Below are positions 40,239 to 48,080 of a stretch of 63,027 nt of DNA, one piece after another. Every line of letters starts with the position of its first letter. Positions within the stretch are counted from its first letter, which is position 1. Where the stretch lies: NCBI RefSeq assembly GCF_004217215.1, contig NZ_SHKP01000011.1, forward strand, positions 1 to 63,027, in the 5' to 3' direction. The stretch is from Rivibacter subsaxonicus. GTDB taxonomy: Bacteria > Pseudomonadota > Gammaproteobacteria > Burkholderiales > Burkholderiaceae_C. The translations under genes were made by a program, and so were the position numbers. The notes under the pieces were generated by a model. The model was not told where the DNA came from, made no database searches, and saw nothing but the letters and a program-made list of their open reading frames with translations.

Positions 40239-40841
40239 TCAGTTCTTCAGTGCCGCCGCTGCCACCGCCGCCAGCCGCTGCAGCAATTCGCTGATCGCCT
40301 CGGCCTGGGCCTGCGGACTGTCGGTCACGGCCGGCAGTTCGAGACTGGTCTCGAAGCTGCGTGCCGGGGCGGTCGTTCCCGGCGTGCTGATCGTCATGCG
40401 CGCCCGGGCCCGCAGCACGCGCTGCGGGCGCCAGTAGTCCATCGGCACGATCTCGACCTGCAAGGTGGCCTGCGGCGGGCGCTCGGGGCAGTTGCCCTCG
40501 CAGACGGCCCACTGCGGCAGCGCTGGCCGCAGCGCCGAGACGAACTCGCGCGACACCGCCACCTCGATGCGCTCGGCCCAGAAGGTGTGCGGCCAGTCGG
40601 CCAGCGTGCTGGCGTCCGCGCGATAGCGCACCCGGCGCACCAGCAGGTACTCGGGAATCGCGACCCGGCGCACGGCCAGCAGCGGTGCTTCCGCGGCGGA
40701 CCTGGCGGGGGTGGTGGCCGGGGCGGCGACCAGTGGCACCGTCGGTGGCAGCGTCAGCAGCACCGGCGGTGGATCGGGCGTGGCGCAGGCACCGAGCAGC
40801 AGGGCCAGGAGGGCTGTCGTGGCACGCAACGGGGAACTCAT
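40239..40841 (-). CDS. PqiC/ABC-type auxiliary lipoprotein
   Basis: This 200-residue outer-membrane lipoprotein has signal and lipobox LLALLLGAC (Cys19). The mature part contains the ABC_trans_aux/PqiC-type domain (RRVAIPEYLLVRRVRYR, then WAERIEVAVSREFVSALRP). It is last in the mlaE-mlaF-mlaD-lipoprotein operon, overlapping mlaD by 4 bases, and probably docks the MCE protein to the outer membrane. Confidence 0.85.
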   Translation of the reverse strand: MSSPLRATTALLALLLGACATPDPPPVLLTLPPTVPLVAAPATTPARSAAEAPLLAVRRVAIPEYLLVRRVRYRADASTLADWPHTFWAERIEVAVSREFVSALRPALPQWAVCEGNCPERPPQATLQVEIVPMDYWRPQRVLRARARMTISTPGTTAPARSFETSLELPAVTDSPQAQAEAISELLQRLAAVAAAALKN

Positions 40842-41800
40842 GGCGTTCGGTTTCCGAAGATCACGGCATTGGGCTTCTCTTCCAGCAGTTCGCTCCACTC
40901 TCGCAGGCCGCGTGCCGCCTGCGACAGGTCGCGCACGGCCGCGTCGAGATCGTCGCGGGTGGCCGAGCCCGGCGCGGTGAGATCGGCGACGCGGGCCATC
41001 GCCAGCTGCGCCGTCTCGGCCGCGGCGCGCGCGCTGGCCAGCGTCTTTTGCAGCTCGGGCTGCGTCATCACCACCGTTTCGCGAGCAGCGTCCGAGAGCC
41101 GGGTCACCGAGTCCAGCGTCGTGTCGGCGCGCCCCTGGACCTCGCGCAGCGCTTGGGCCGCCACGACCAGCGTCTTGCGCGCCTCGGCCGCGGTACTGCC
41201 CAGTTCGCGGGCGCTGATGTCGAGCGCGGACTGCGTCCGATCGAGCGTGCGCTGCAAGACCTGCAGTGTGTTGCGCAGCTCCTGCACGGTCTGGCGCAGC
41301 GGCAGTTCGGCGACCTGATCGACCAGCGCGCCGAAGCGGTCGGCCAGCGTCGGGATCTCGATCGAAGGGTCGCCGCCGACCAGCGTGGCGGTCGAACCGG
41401 GCACGAAGTCCAGATCGATGGCGCGCTGACCGGTTACGAAACTCTGCGCCACCAGCCGTGCGCGCAGCCCGCGCTCGACCAGGATCGGGATGCTTAGCGG
41501 CTCCGCCGGCTGGTGGCTGAAGCGGATCGCCTCGGGCTGCAGCCTGATCATGACCGGGATGCGGGCCTCGAGCGAGCGGCCGTCGACCTCGATGTCGATG
41601 CGATCGACCTGGCCGACCGCGACGCCGCGAAAGCTGACCGGCGCGCCGATATAGAGCCCGCTGACGCTGTCCGCGAAATAGAGCCGGGCCGGCACCTGGC
41701 GGTGGAACAGGTTGCTGCCGCTGAGCCAGAGCACGGCCGCCACCACCAGCAGCAGGGACACGATGACGAAGGCGCCGACGAGCAGGGCGTTGCGTTTCAT
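40838..41800 (-). CDS. MCE-domain lipid transport protein (MlaD/PqiB-like)
   Basis: This 320-residue protein has one N-terminal transmembrane helix (residues 5-27) and a single MCE domain (about 38-115, LYFADSVSGLYIGAPVSFRGVAVGQVDRIDI), followed by a long coiled-coil-like periplasmic region (about 170-310). Such proteins form hexamers that conduct lipids between membranes. The extended helix resembles PqiB/LetB-type needles more than short MlaD. It overlaps both neighbours by 4 bases. Confidence 0.9.
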   Translation of the reverse strand: MKRNALLVGAFVIVSLLLVVAAVLWLSGSNLFHRQVPARLYFADSVSGLYIGAPVSFRGVAVGQVDRIDIEVDGRSLEARIPVMIRLQPEAIRFSHQPAEPLSIPILVERGLRARLVAQSFVTGQRAIDLDFVPGSTATLVGGDPSIEIPTLADRFGALVDQVAELPLRQTVQELRNTLQVLQRTLDRTQSALDISARELGSTAAEARKTLVVAAQALREVQGRADTTLDSVTRLSDAARETVVMTQPELQKTLASARAAAETAQLAMARVADLTAPGSATRDDLDAAVRDLSQAARGLREWSELLEEKPNAVIFGNRTP

Positions 41801-42585
41801 GGGTTGAGGGCCGGTGTCTGCGGGCCGACCGGCTGCGGGCGGTGATCGGGGTCTTCACGGTGCAGGAAGGCGCGCACCGTCGGATGGCTCGCATGATCGC
41901 GCAGATCGCGCGGACGGCCATGGGCGATCGGACGCTTGCTGTCGGCGTCGAGGAAGATGCCGTCGTCGGCGATCGCCATCAGGCTCGGCAGTTCGTGGCT
42001 GACGACGACGATCGCGCAGCCGCTCCGCTCCCGCAACTCGAGCACCAGGTCGTCGAGCCGGCGCGAGCTGATCGGGTCGAGCCCGGCCGAGGGCTCGTCG
42101 AGGAACAGCAGCGGCGGCTCGGTGACGATCGCGCGTGCCAGGCCGGCGCGCTTCTTCATGCCGCCGCTGATGTCGGCCGGCAGCTGGTGTGCGGCATCCT
42201 CGAGGCCGACCCAGGCGAGCACCTCGTGGGCCCGTGCCTCGCGCGCGGGTGCGTCGAGCTTGCCCTGCAGCTCCAGCGGCAGGCAGACGTTCTCGAGCAG
42301 GCTCATCGAGGACCACAGCGCACCGCTCTGGAACAGCATGCCGAAGCCGGAGCGCAGTTGCTCGCGGGTGGCCGTGTCGGCGGTCCAGAAGTCGGTGCCC
42401 TCGATGGTCACCGTGCCGTAGGCCGGCGCCAGCAGGCCCACCAGGTGGCGCAGCAGCGTGCTCTTGCCGCAACCGCTGCCGCCCATGATCGCGAAGATCG
42501 TGCCGCGCTCGACGCCGAAGGACACGCCGGACTGGATCAGGCGCGGCCCGTAGCGCATCTCGAGATCGGTGACCTGCAGCAGCAT
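41797..42585 (-). CDS. ABC transporter ATPase of lipid transport (MlaF-like)
   Basis: This 262-residue ATPase has Walker A MGGSGCGKSTLLRH, signature ISGGMKKRAGLARAI, Walker B LLFLDEPSAGLDP and switch His in VVVSHELPSL. SGGMKKR is the hallmark of MlaF-type ATPases. It powers the permease encoded just upstream, with 2 bases between the genes. The ATG at 42585 is used. Confidence 0.94.
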   Translation of the reverse strand: MLLQVTDLEMRYGPRLIQSGVSFGVERGTIFAIMGGSGCGKSTLLRHLVGLLAPAYGTVTIEGTDFWTADTATREQLRSGFGMLFQSGALWSSMSLLENVCLPLELQGKLDAPAREARAHEVLAWVGLEDAAHQLPADISGGMKKRAGLARAIVTEPPLLFLDEPSAGLDPISSRRLDDLVLELRERSGCAIVVVSHELPSLMAIADDGIFLDADSKRPIAHGRPRDLRDHASHPTVRAFLHREDPDHRPQPVGPQTPALNP

Positions 42586-42587
42586 GA

Positions 42588-43355
42588 CTAGATGTCCAGC
42601 GCGTTGGCGCAGACCGCGAAGATCGCGTCGATGACGATGATGCCGACGATGCTGGCCACCACCGCCTGCGTCGTCGCGATGCCGACCCCGGCCGCGTTGC
42701 GCCTGGCATGCAGGCCGCAGTAGCAGCCGACCAGCGCGATCAGCGCGCCGAAGACGAAGGACTTGCTGAAGCCGAGGCCGAGGTGGGTCAGCGTCAGCGC
42801 CTCGAAGCTGCGGTCGATGTAGGCCGCGGGCGAGAGGCCGAGCATGCCGGTGGCGACGATCAGGCCGCCGATCAGCCCGGCCAGCGTGGCGTAGACGAAG
42901 AGCAGCGGCATCATCAGCAGCAGCGCGATCACGCGTGGCAGCACCAGGTAATCGACGGCGTCGAGCCCGAGCACTTCGAGCGCGTCGATCTCCTCGCCGG
43001 CCTGCATCGTCGCGAGCTCGGCGGCGAAGGCGGCGCCGGTGCGGCCGGCCATCACGACCGCGGTAATCACCGCCGCCATCTCGCGCGCCACCGCGATGCC
43101 GACCAGGTCGGCCACGAAGATGCCGGCGCCGAACTTCACCAGTTGCACCGCGCCGACGAAAGCCAGGATCGCGCCGACCAGCAGGTTCACGACGCTGACG
43201 ATCGGCACCGCGCGTGCGCTGCACTCGGCCGTCACCTGGCCGAGGTCGCGCGAGCTGAAGCGCCAGCCACCGCGCAGCCCGGCGAACGCCGAGATCAGCA
43301 CGTGGCCGAGAAAGGCCACGGGCCGCAGGGGGAGCAGGGCTGCGATCCGCTTCAT
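42588..43355 (-). CDS. ABC transporter permease of lipid transport (MlaE-like)
   Basis: This 255-residue inner-membrane permease of the MlaE/DUF140 family has family motifs VVNLLVGAILAFVGAVQLVKFG, VMAGRTGAAFAAELATM, EEIDALEVLGLDAVDYLVLP and KSFVFGALIALVGCYCG. It is the first gene of the operon E-F-D-lipoprotein. MlaB and MlaC homologues are not in the window, which matches the PqiABC/Mla hybrid arrangement common in Burkholderiales. Confidence 0.93.
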   Translation of the reverse strand: MKRIAALLPLRPVAFLGHVLISAFAGLRGGWRFSSRDLGQVTAECSARAVPIVSVVNLLVGAILAFVGAVQLVKFGAGIFVADLVGIAVAREMAAVITAVVMAGRTGAAFAAELATMQAGEEIDALEVLGLDAVDYLVLPRVIALLLMMPLLFVYATLAGLIGGLIVATGMLGLSPAAYIDRSFEALTLTHLGLGFSKSFVFGALIALVGCYCGLHARRNAAGVGIATTQAVVASIVGIIVIDAIFAVCANALDI

Positions 43356-43506
43356 GGGCAGTGGTGGCGCCCATTCTGGCGGCAGCCGCCGCGCGCCGCT
43401 TGCCGCCGTGTCCCTCGGCCGGGGCGCTTGACCGCCGGCGGCGAGCGGATCCCCGAGCGGCTGGCCGCGCCCAGGCAGAGCAGCCCGACCCCGACGAGCC
43501 GTTCCG

Positions 43507-43983
43507 CTACGCCAAGAGCATCGCGGGCCGGATCAGGCCCGGGCCCGAACTCGACGGCGCTGTCGGCCTCGCCTCGATTGCACTCGGCAAGGTCCGAGCC
43601 TGGCCGACCGGCGAGCGCTGCTGGCCGACCGCGAAGCGATACCAGTAGGGTGTGCCGGGCCGCAGGCCGGCGACATCGACCTCGAGCCTGAACTCCTGCG
43701 CGACGCCGGTGGCCTGGATGCCGCGCGCGGCGACGGCGGCGAAGCCGGGATCGCCGGCGACCTCCCACAGGACATCCAGCCGGCCGACGCCGGTGGTCAC
43801 GCGGCTGTGCAGGCGCAGGCGGTCGGCTCGTGGCTCCGCGTGGCTCACGCCATGCGCGAAGACGGCGACCGGCGTGCCGTCGCTGCGGTCGCGGCCGCCG
43901 AGGTGGAGCCGGCCGATCGCCACCACGCGGGCGGCGGCATCGCGCAGCAGGAGGCGCGGCGGGTGGTCGAGATCCTGGTTCAT
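43507..43983 (-). pseudogene. Truncated PhoD-like alkaline phosphatase, N-terminal domain only
   Basis: This 158-residue frame recalls the fibronectin-like N-terminal domain of PhoD phosphatases: DVLWEVAGDPGFAAVAARG, then LEVDVAGLRPGTPYWYRFAV and GQQRSPVGQARTLP, the junction where the metallophosphatase domain should begin. After that it ends within about 20 residues, with no catalytic domain in any frame before mlaE. The upstream part is divergent and has no signal peptide. It is probably a deletion relic; a free-standing accessory domain is the alternative. Confidence 0.5.
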
Positions 43984-44086
43984 GGCGGCATGTCGAATCT
44001 TGGAGAACGCAAGCCTGACCGGCGCCGATGAAACTGGCGTGACGCCTGCATGGCACACTCGCGCGCCCTTGCCGAGCCCACCCGCC

Positions 44087-45376
44087 GTGAACCAAGCGAT
44101 CGAGTCCAAGCCAGCGCCGCTGCAGGCCGCCGTCATCGGCGGCGGTCCTGCCGGGCTGATGGCCGCCGAGACCCTGGCGACGGCCGGCTGCCAGGTCGAC
44201 GTCTTCGACGCCATGCCCTCGGTCGGTCGCAAGTTCCTGCTCGCCGGCAAGGGCGGCCTGAACCTCACGCACAGCGAAGCCTTCGAAGGCGCCGCGTCGC
44301 CCTTTGCCAGCCGCTACGCCGCGCGCGCGCCGCAGGTGACGAGCTGGCTCGAGGCGTTTTCGCCGCAGGCCCTGCGCGACTGGGCGACGGGCCTGGGCGT
44401 CAGCACCTTCGTCGGCACCTCGGGTCGCGTGTTCCCGGCCGAGATGAAGGCTGCGCCCTTGCTGCGCGCCTGGCTGCATCGGCTGCGCGCGCAGGGCGTT
44501 CGCTTCCACCAGCGCCAGCGCTGGCTCGGCTGGGCCGACGACGGTGCGCTGCGTCTGCACGGCCCGCAGGGCGAGCACATGGTGCGGGCCGAGGCCACCG
44601 TGCTCGCGCTCGGTGGCGCGAGCTGGGCACGGCTGGGCTCCGACGGCGCCTGGGCGCCGCTGCTGGCGGCGCGCGGCGTCGAGCTGGCGCCGTTGCGGCC
44701 CTCGAACTGCGGCTTCGACATCGGCGTCGAGGGGCGCGCAGCGGGCTGGAGCGAACACCTGCGTTCGCGCTTTGCCGGCGCCCCGATCAAGCCGGTGCGG
44801 CTGCGCTTCGTCGACCTGCGCGGCGATGTCTTCGATCGCCAGGGCGAGTTCGTGCTGACCGCCACCGGCATCGAGGGCAGCCTGGTCTACGCCGCCTCGG
44901 CCATGCTGCGTGACGCGATCGACCGGCGCGGCGAGGCGATCCTCACGCTCGACCTGCTGCCGGCCTTCGACGCCGCCCGCGTGCTGGCCGAGACCGAGCG
45001 CCCACGCGGACCGCGCAGCCTGTCCACCCACCTGAAGAGCCGGCTCGGCATCGATGGCGCCAAGGCCGCGCTGCTGCACGAGCTGCTGCCGCGCGAGACG
45101 CTGCACGATGTGCCGCGCCTGGCGGCGGCGTTGAAGGCGCTCCCGCTGCGGCTGGTGGCGGCGCGGCCGATCGACGAGGCCATCAGCACGGCCGGCGGGG
45201 TGCGTCTGGAGGCGCTCGACCGGCGGCTGATGCTGAAGGCGCTGCCGGGCGTGTTCTGTGCCGGCGAGATGCTCGACTGGGAGGCTCCGACCGGCGGCTA
45301 CCTGCTCAGCGCCTGCCTGGCCAGCGGGCGCGTGGCGGGGCAGGGGGCCGCGTCCTGGCTGCGCGGCCGAGCCTGA
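44087..45376 (+). CDS. NAD(P)/FAD-dependent oxidoreductase (HI0933-like, TIGR03862 group)
   Basis: This 429-residue flavoprotein has dinucleotide motif AVIGGGPAGLMAAETLA near residue 15, the hallmark GRKFLLAGKGGLNLTHSE, and VLALGGASWARLGSDG. The C-terminal FAD segment AGGVRLEALD and GVFCAGEMLDWEAPTGGYLL are typical. Its physiological substrate is unknown; relatives include BaiN-type steroid reductases. The start is GTG at 44087, as no ATG in frame precedes the motif. bioB starts 24 bases downstream. Confidence 0.9.
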   Translation: MNQAIESKPAPLQAAVIGGGPAGLMAAETLATAGCQVDVFDAMPSVGRKFLLAGKGGLNLTHSEAFEGAASPFASRYAARAPQVTSWLEAFSPQALRDWATGLGVSTFVGTSGRVFPAEMKAAPLLRAWLHRLRAQGVRFHQRQRWLGWADDGALRLHGPQGEHMVRAEATVLALGGASWARLGSDGAWAPLLAARGVELAPLRPSNCGFDIGVEGRAAGWSEHLRSRFAGAPIKPVRLRFVDLRGDVFDRQGEFVLTATGIEGSLVYAASAMLRDAIDRRGEAILTLDLLPAFDAARVLAETERPRGPRSLSTHLKSRLGIDGAKAALLHELLPRETLHDVPRLAAALKALPLRLVAARPIDEAISTAGGVRLEALDRRLMLKALPGVFCAGEMLDWEAPTGGYLLSACLASGRVAGQGAASWLRGRA

Positions 45377-45400
45377 TCCTGAGTGAGGGAGAATCCGGGC

Positions 45401-46414
45401 ATGCAAGAAGTCACCGTGTCCCCGAGCGCCAACGCGCAACCGATCGAAATCGTCCGCCGTGCCAGGCCGCAGGCCGGCACCGAGCGCTGGAGCGTTGCCG
45501 CGATCGAAGAGCTGTTCGCGCTGCCCTTCAACGACCTGATCTATCGCGCTCAGCAGGTGCATCGCGAGCATTTCGATGCCAACGCGGTGCAGCGCTCGAG
45601 CCTGCTGTCGATCAAGACCGGCGGCTGCCCCGAGGACTGCGCCTACTGCCCGCAGTCGGTGCACTACGACACCGGCGTCGAGGCCAGCAAGCTGATGGAC
45701 GTCGATGCGGTGCGCGCCGCGGCCCAGACCGCCAAGGACGCCGGTGCCTCGCGCTTCTGCATGGGCGCGGCCTGGCGCGAGCCCAAGGACCGCGACATCG
45801 AAAAGGTTGCCGAGCTCGTGCGCACCGTCAAGTCGCTCGGGCTGGAGGCCTGTTGCACGCTCGGCATGCTGACCGAGCCGCAGGCGCACGCGCTCAAGGA
45901 CGCCGGCCTCGACTACTACAACCACAACCTCGACACCGCGCCCGAGGCCTACGGCCGCATCATCACGACGCGCGACTACGACGAGCGCCTGGCCACGCTG
46001 GCGCGCGTGCGCGAGGCCGGCATGAGCGTCTGTTGCGGCGGCATCGTCGGCATGGGCGAGAGCCGGCGCGAACGCGCCGGGCTGGTGGCGCAGCTGGCCA
46101 ACCTGGAGCCGGCCTATCCGGAGTCGGTGCCGATCAACGAACTGGTGCAGGTCGAAGGCACGCCGCTGGCGCATGTCGACAAGCTCGACCCGCTCGAGTT
46201 CGTGCGCACCATCGCGGTTGCGCGCATCACGATGCCCACCGCCTACGTGCGCCTGTCGGCCGGCCGCCAGGAGATGAGCGAGGCGGTGCAGGCGCTGTGC
46301 TTCCTGGCTGGCGCCAACTCGATCTTCTACGGCGAGAAGCTGCTGACCACCGGCAACCCGGACGTCGCGCGCGACGAGGCGCTGTTCGACAAGCTGGGGC
46401 TGAAGGCGATTTGA
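45401..46414 (+). CDS. bioB: Biotin synthase
   Basis: This 337-residue radical-SAM enzyme inserts sulfur into dethiobiotin. The [4Fe-4S] motif [11 protein letters not shown] and the [2Fe-2S] ligand region ([27 protein letters not shown] and an Arg near [11 protein letters not shown]) are intact. ATG 45401 is preferred, with GAGGGAG 9 bases upstream, over GTG 45383. Other bio genes are not adjacent, so bioB is detached here. No biotin-regulator site was identified. Confidence 0.97.
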   Translation: MQEVTVSPSANAQPIEIVRRARPQAGTERWSVAAIEELFALPFNDLIYRAQQVHREHFDANAVQRSSLLSIKTGGCPEDCAYCPQSVHYDTGVEASKLMDVDAVRAAAQTAKDAGASRFCMGAAWREPKDRDIEKVAELVRTVKSLGLEACCTLGMLTEPQAHALKDAGLDYYNHNLDTAPEAYGRIITTRDYDERLATLARVREAGMSVCCGGIVGMGESRRERAGLVAQLANLEPAYPESVPINELVQVEGTPLAHVDKLDPLEFVRTIAVARITMPTAYVRLSAGRQEMSEAVQALCFLAGANSIFYGEKLLTTGNPDVARDEALFDKLGLKAI

Positions 46415-46450
46415 GGCACTGCGCCGCGGACGGCGCAAGGGAGGCCATCG

Positions 46451-47014
46451 GTGGGCAAGCTGTTGCGTTGGGCGGCGATCGGCCTGCTCGTGCTGGCGGC
46501 GATCGTGGCCACGGTGTGGGCCTATCTGCGCTTCGTCTCGCCGCCGGTGGTAGAGCTGACGCAGGAGCAGATCATGGCCAGCCTCGGCCCGCGCTTCCCG
46601 CTCAGGAACTGCACCGCCGTCGGTGCCTGCATCGAACTGAGCGAGCCCGCGCTGCGCCTGGTCGAGGGCTCCGAGCGCATCGACATCTCGACCCGCTTCG
46701 ACGCCAACCTCGGTGAGATCCAGGTGCCGGGACGCCTCGCGTTCTCCGGCAAGTTGCGCTACGTGGCGAGCGAGGGCAGCTTCTACTTCGACGATCTCGA
46801 GGTCAGCCAGCTTGACCTCGAAGGCGTGCCGCCGTTCATGGCCCGCATGCTGCGCGAGCGCGGCATCGCCGGCGTGACGGCGCAGTTGCAGAACACGCCG
46901 ATCTACACCTTCGACACCGAGTCGCGGCGCGAGCGGCTGGCGATGATGCTGCTCGGCGACGTGCGGGTGCAGGAAGGGCGCCTGCGGATCCAGTTCCTGC
47001 GCCCGGCTGACTGA
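46451..47014 (+). CDS. Membrane-anchored DUF1439-like protein
   Basis: This 187-residue protein has one N-terminal hydrophobic segment (LLRWAAIGLLVLAAIVATV) and a periplasmic domain with DUF1439-like features (LTQEQIMASLGPRFPL, then LAFSGKLRYVASEGSFYFDD). The start is GTG 46451 with GGGAGG 6 bases upstream. It ends at the first copy of a duplicated hairpin repeat. No function is assigned. Confidence 0.7.
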   Translation: MGKLLRWAAIGLLVLAAIVATVWAYLRFVSPPVVELTQEQIMASLGPRFPLRNCTAVGACIELSEPALRLVEGSERIDISTRFDANLGEIQVPGRLAFSGKLRYVASEGSFYFDDLEVSQLDLEGVPPFMARMLRERGIAGVTAQLQNTPIYTFDTESRRERLAMMLLGDVRVQEGRLRIQFLRPAD

Positions 47015-47171
47015 GTGCCGCGGCTCCGAGCCTGCAAGTGCAGGCTTGGACGGCACGAAGGACGCGAGCTCTGCGAGCGGCATGAGCCGAAGGTGAGCGC
47101 AGCGAGTGCCGCGGCTCCGAGCCTGCAAGTGCAGGCTTGGACGGCACGAAGGACGCGAGCTCTGCGGGCGG
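47013..47171. repeat. Tandem duplication of a hairpin-bearing repeat
   Basis: A 91-base unit (47013-47103) is repeated in its first 68 bases (47104-47171) with one visible difference (CTGCGAGCGG versus CTGCGGGCGG). Each copy contains the perfect hairpin AGCCTGCA-AG-TGCAGGCT. The first copy begins inside the stop codon of the upstream gene, so the duplication fills the whole gap before 47230. Two copies without unique spacers rule out CRISPR. Confidence 0.85.
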
Positions 47172-47229
47172 CGCGCTTCTTGCTGACGCCGGTTGCCGCG
47201 ATCGGCGCAACAAACCTGGGAGCTTTCAC

Positions 47230-47721
47230 ATGATCTACGGCCTGACCCCGCTCGGCGTCATCCACACCGCGATCAGCCTGGTCGCGCTGGCCAGCGGCTT
47301 CTGGGCGCTGGCCCGCGACAAGCAGATCGAGCCCGGCACCGGCCTCGGCAAGCTCTACCTGGTGACAACCTTCCTGACCGCCGCCACCGGCCTCGGCATC
47401 TTCGAGCATGGCGGCTTCGGCCCGCCGCATGTGCTGTCGATCCTCACGCTGCTGGCGCTGGCGGTCGGCATGGTCGCGGCGACCTCGTCGCGCTTCGGTC
47501 GCGCCTCGCCCTATGTGCAGCTGGTCGCCTTCTCGTCGACCTTCCTGTTCCACATGATCCCGGGCTTCACGGAGACGCTGACCCGGCTGCCGCTCGACGC
47601 ACCCGTGCTGGCCTCGGCCGAGGCGCCTCAGTTCAAGCCGCTGTACGCGGCGTTGTTCGTGCTCTTCGGGATCGGGCTGACGCTGCAGATCCGCTGGCTG
47701 CGGGCTCGGCAGCGCGCCTAG
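47230..47721 (+). CDS. Four-helix membrane protein
   Basis: This 163-residue integral membrane protein has about four helices (GVIHTAISLVALASGFWAL, LYLVTTFLTAATGLGIF, VLSILTLLALAVGMVAAT and ALFVLFGIGLTLQIRWL). His residues in helices 1, 2 and 4 (IHTA, EHGG and FHMIPGFTE) leave room for haem binding, as in small membrane cytochromes, but this is inference. Unknown family. The repeat lies directly upstream. Confidence 0.7.
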   Translation: MIYGLTPLGVIHTAISLVALASGFWALARDKQIEPGTGLGKLYLVTTFLTAATGLGIFEHGGFGPPHVLSILTLLALAVGMVAATSSRFGRASPYVQLVAFSSTFLFHMIPGFTETLTRLPLDAPVLASAEAPQFKPLYAALFVLFGIGLTLQIRWLRARQRA

Positions 47722-48080
47722 CGCGTGTGTCAAAGCTCGGCCCGTTGTCCGGGTCGAATCTGAGCTGTCGATCGATGTCGGACTAGGGATCAGCTGGAAA
47801 TAGCGCTCGTCTGTGCGGTTCGCGTCTTCACATTGTCGAAGACAAGATCGCGGTACAACGCGTTCAACCAACGATCTTCTCTGCGTCGACCGCGCCGCGG
47901 CGCGCGTCCGACCGAAGTCCACGCCATGGGCGCGAGCGCAGCTGATGCACGATGCCCGTCGGGATTGCGCGCGGCCCTGCTGCGCGCGGCAGGGCGCGCT
48001 GCTACACCGATGGCGATGCGCCTGAATGCCTTTGCTAATCTACGGGCGGACCTTGCCCGAAGCCAGCCGGGAGACAGCGA
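47722..48080. other. Non-coding gap with no recognised gene
   Basis: This 359-base gap shows no convincing protein, RNA gene or terminator. It holds one small inverted repeat (TTGTC-GAA-GACAA, 47833-47845). Two open frames (47813-48025, 47833-48084) have no family features. The downstream gene has GGGAGA just before its ATG. Confidence 0.6.

Noticed and set aside
43352-47128. A 1258-codon minus-strand frame opposite the flavoprotein and bioB genes
   Set aside because: Composition is His/Arg/Gln/Leu-rich shadow sequence; the plus-strand genes have clear family motifs.
47013-47171. Possible CRISPR array
   Set aside because: Only two copies, in direct tandem, without unique spacers and with one partial.
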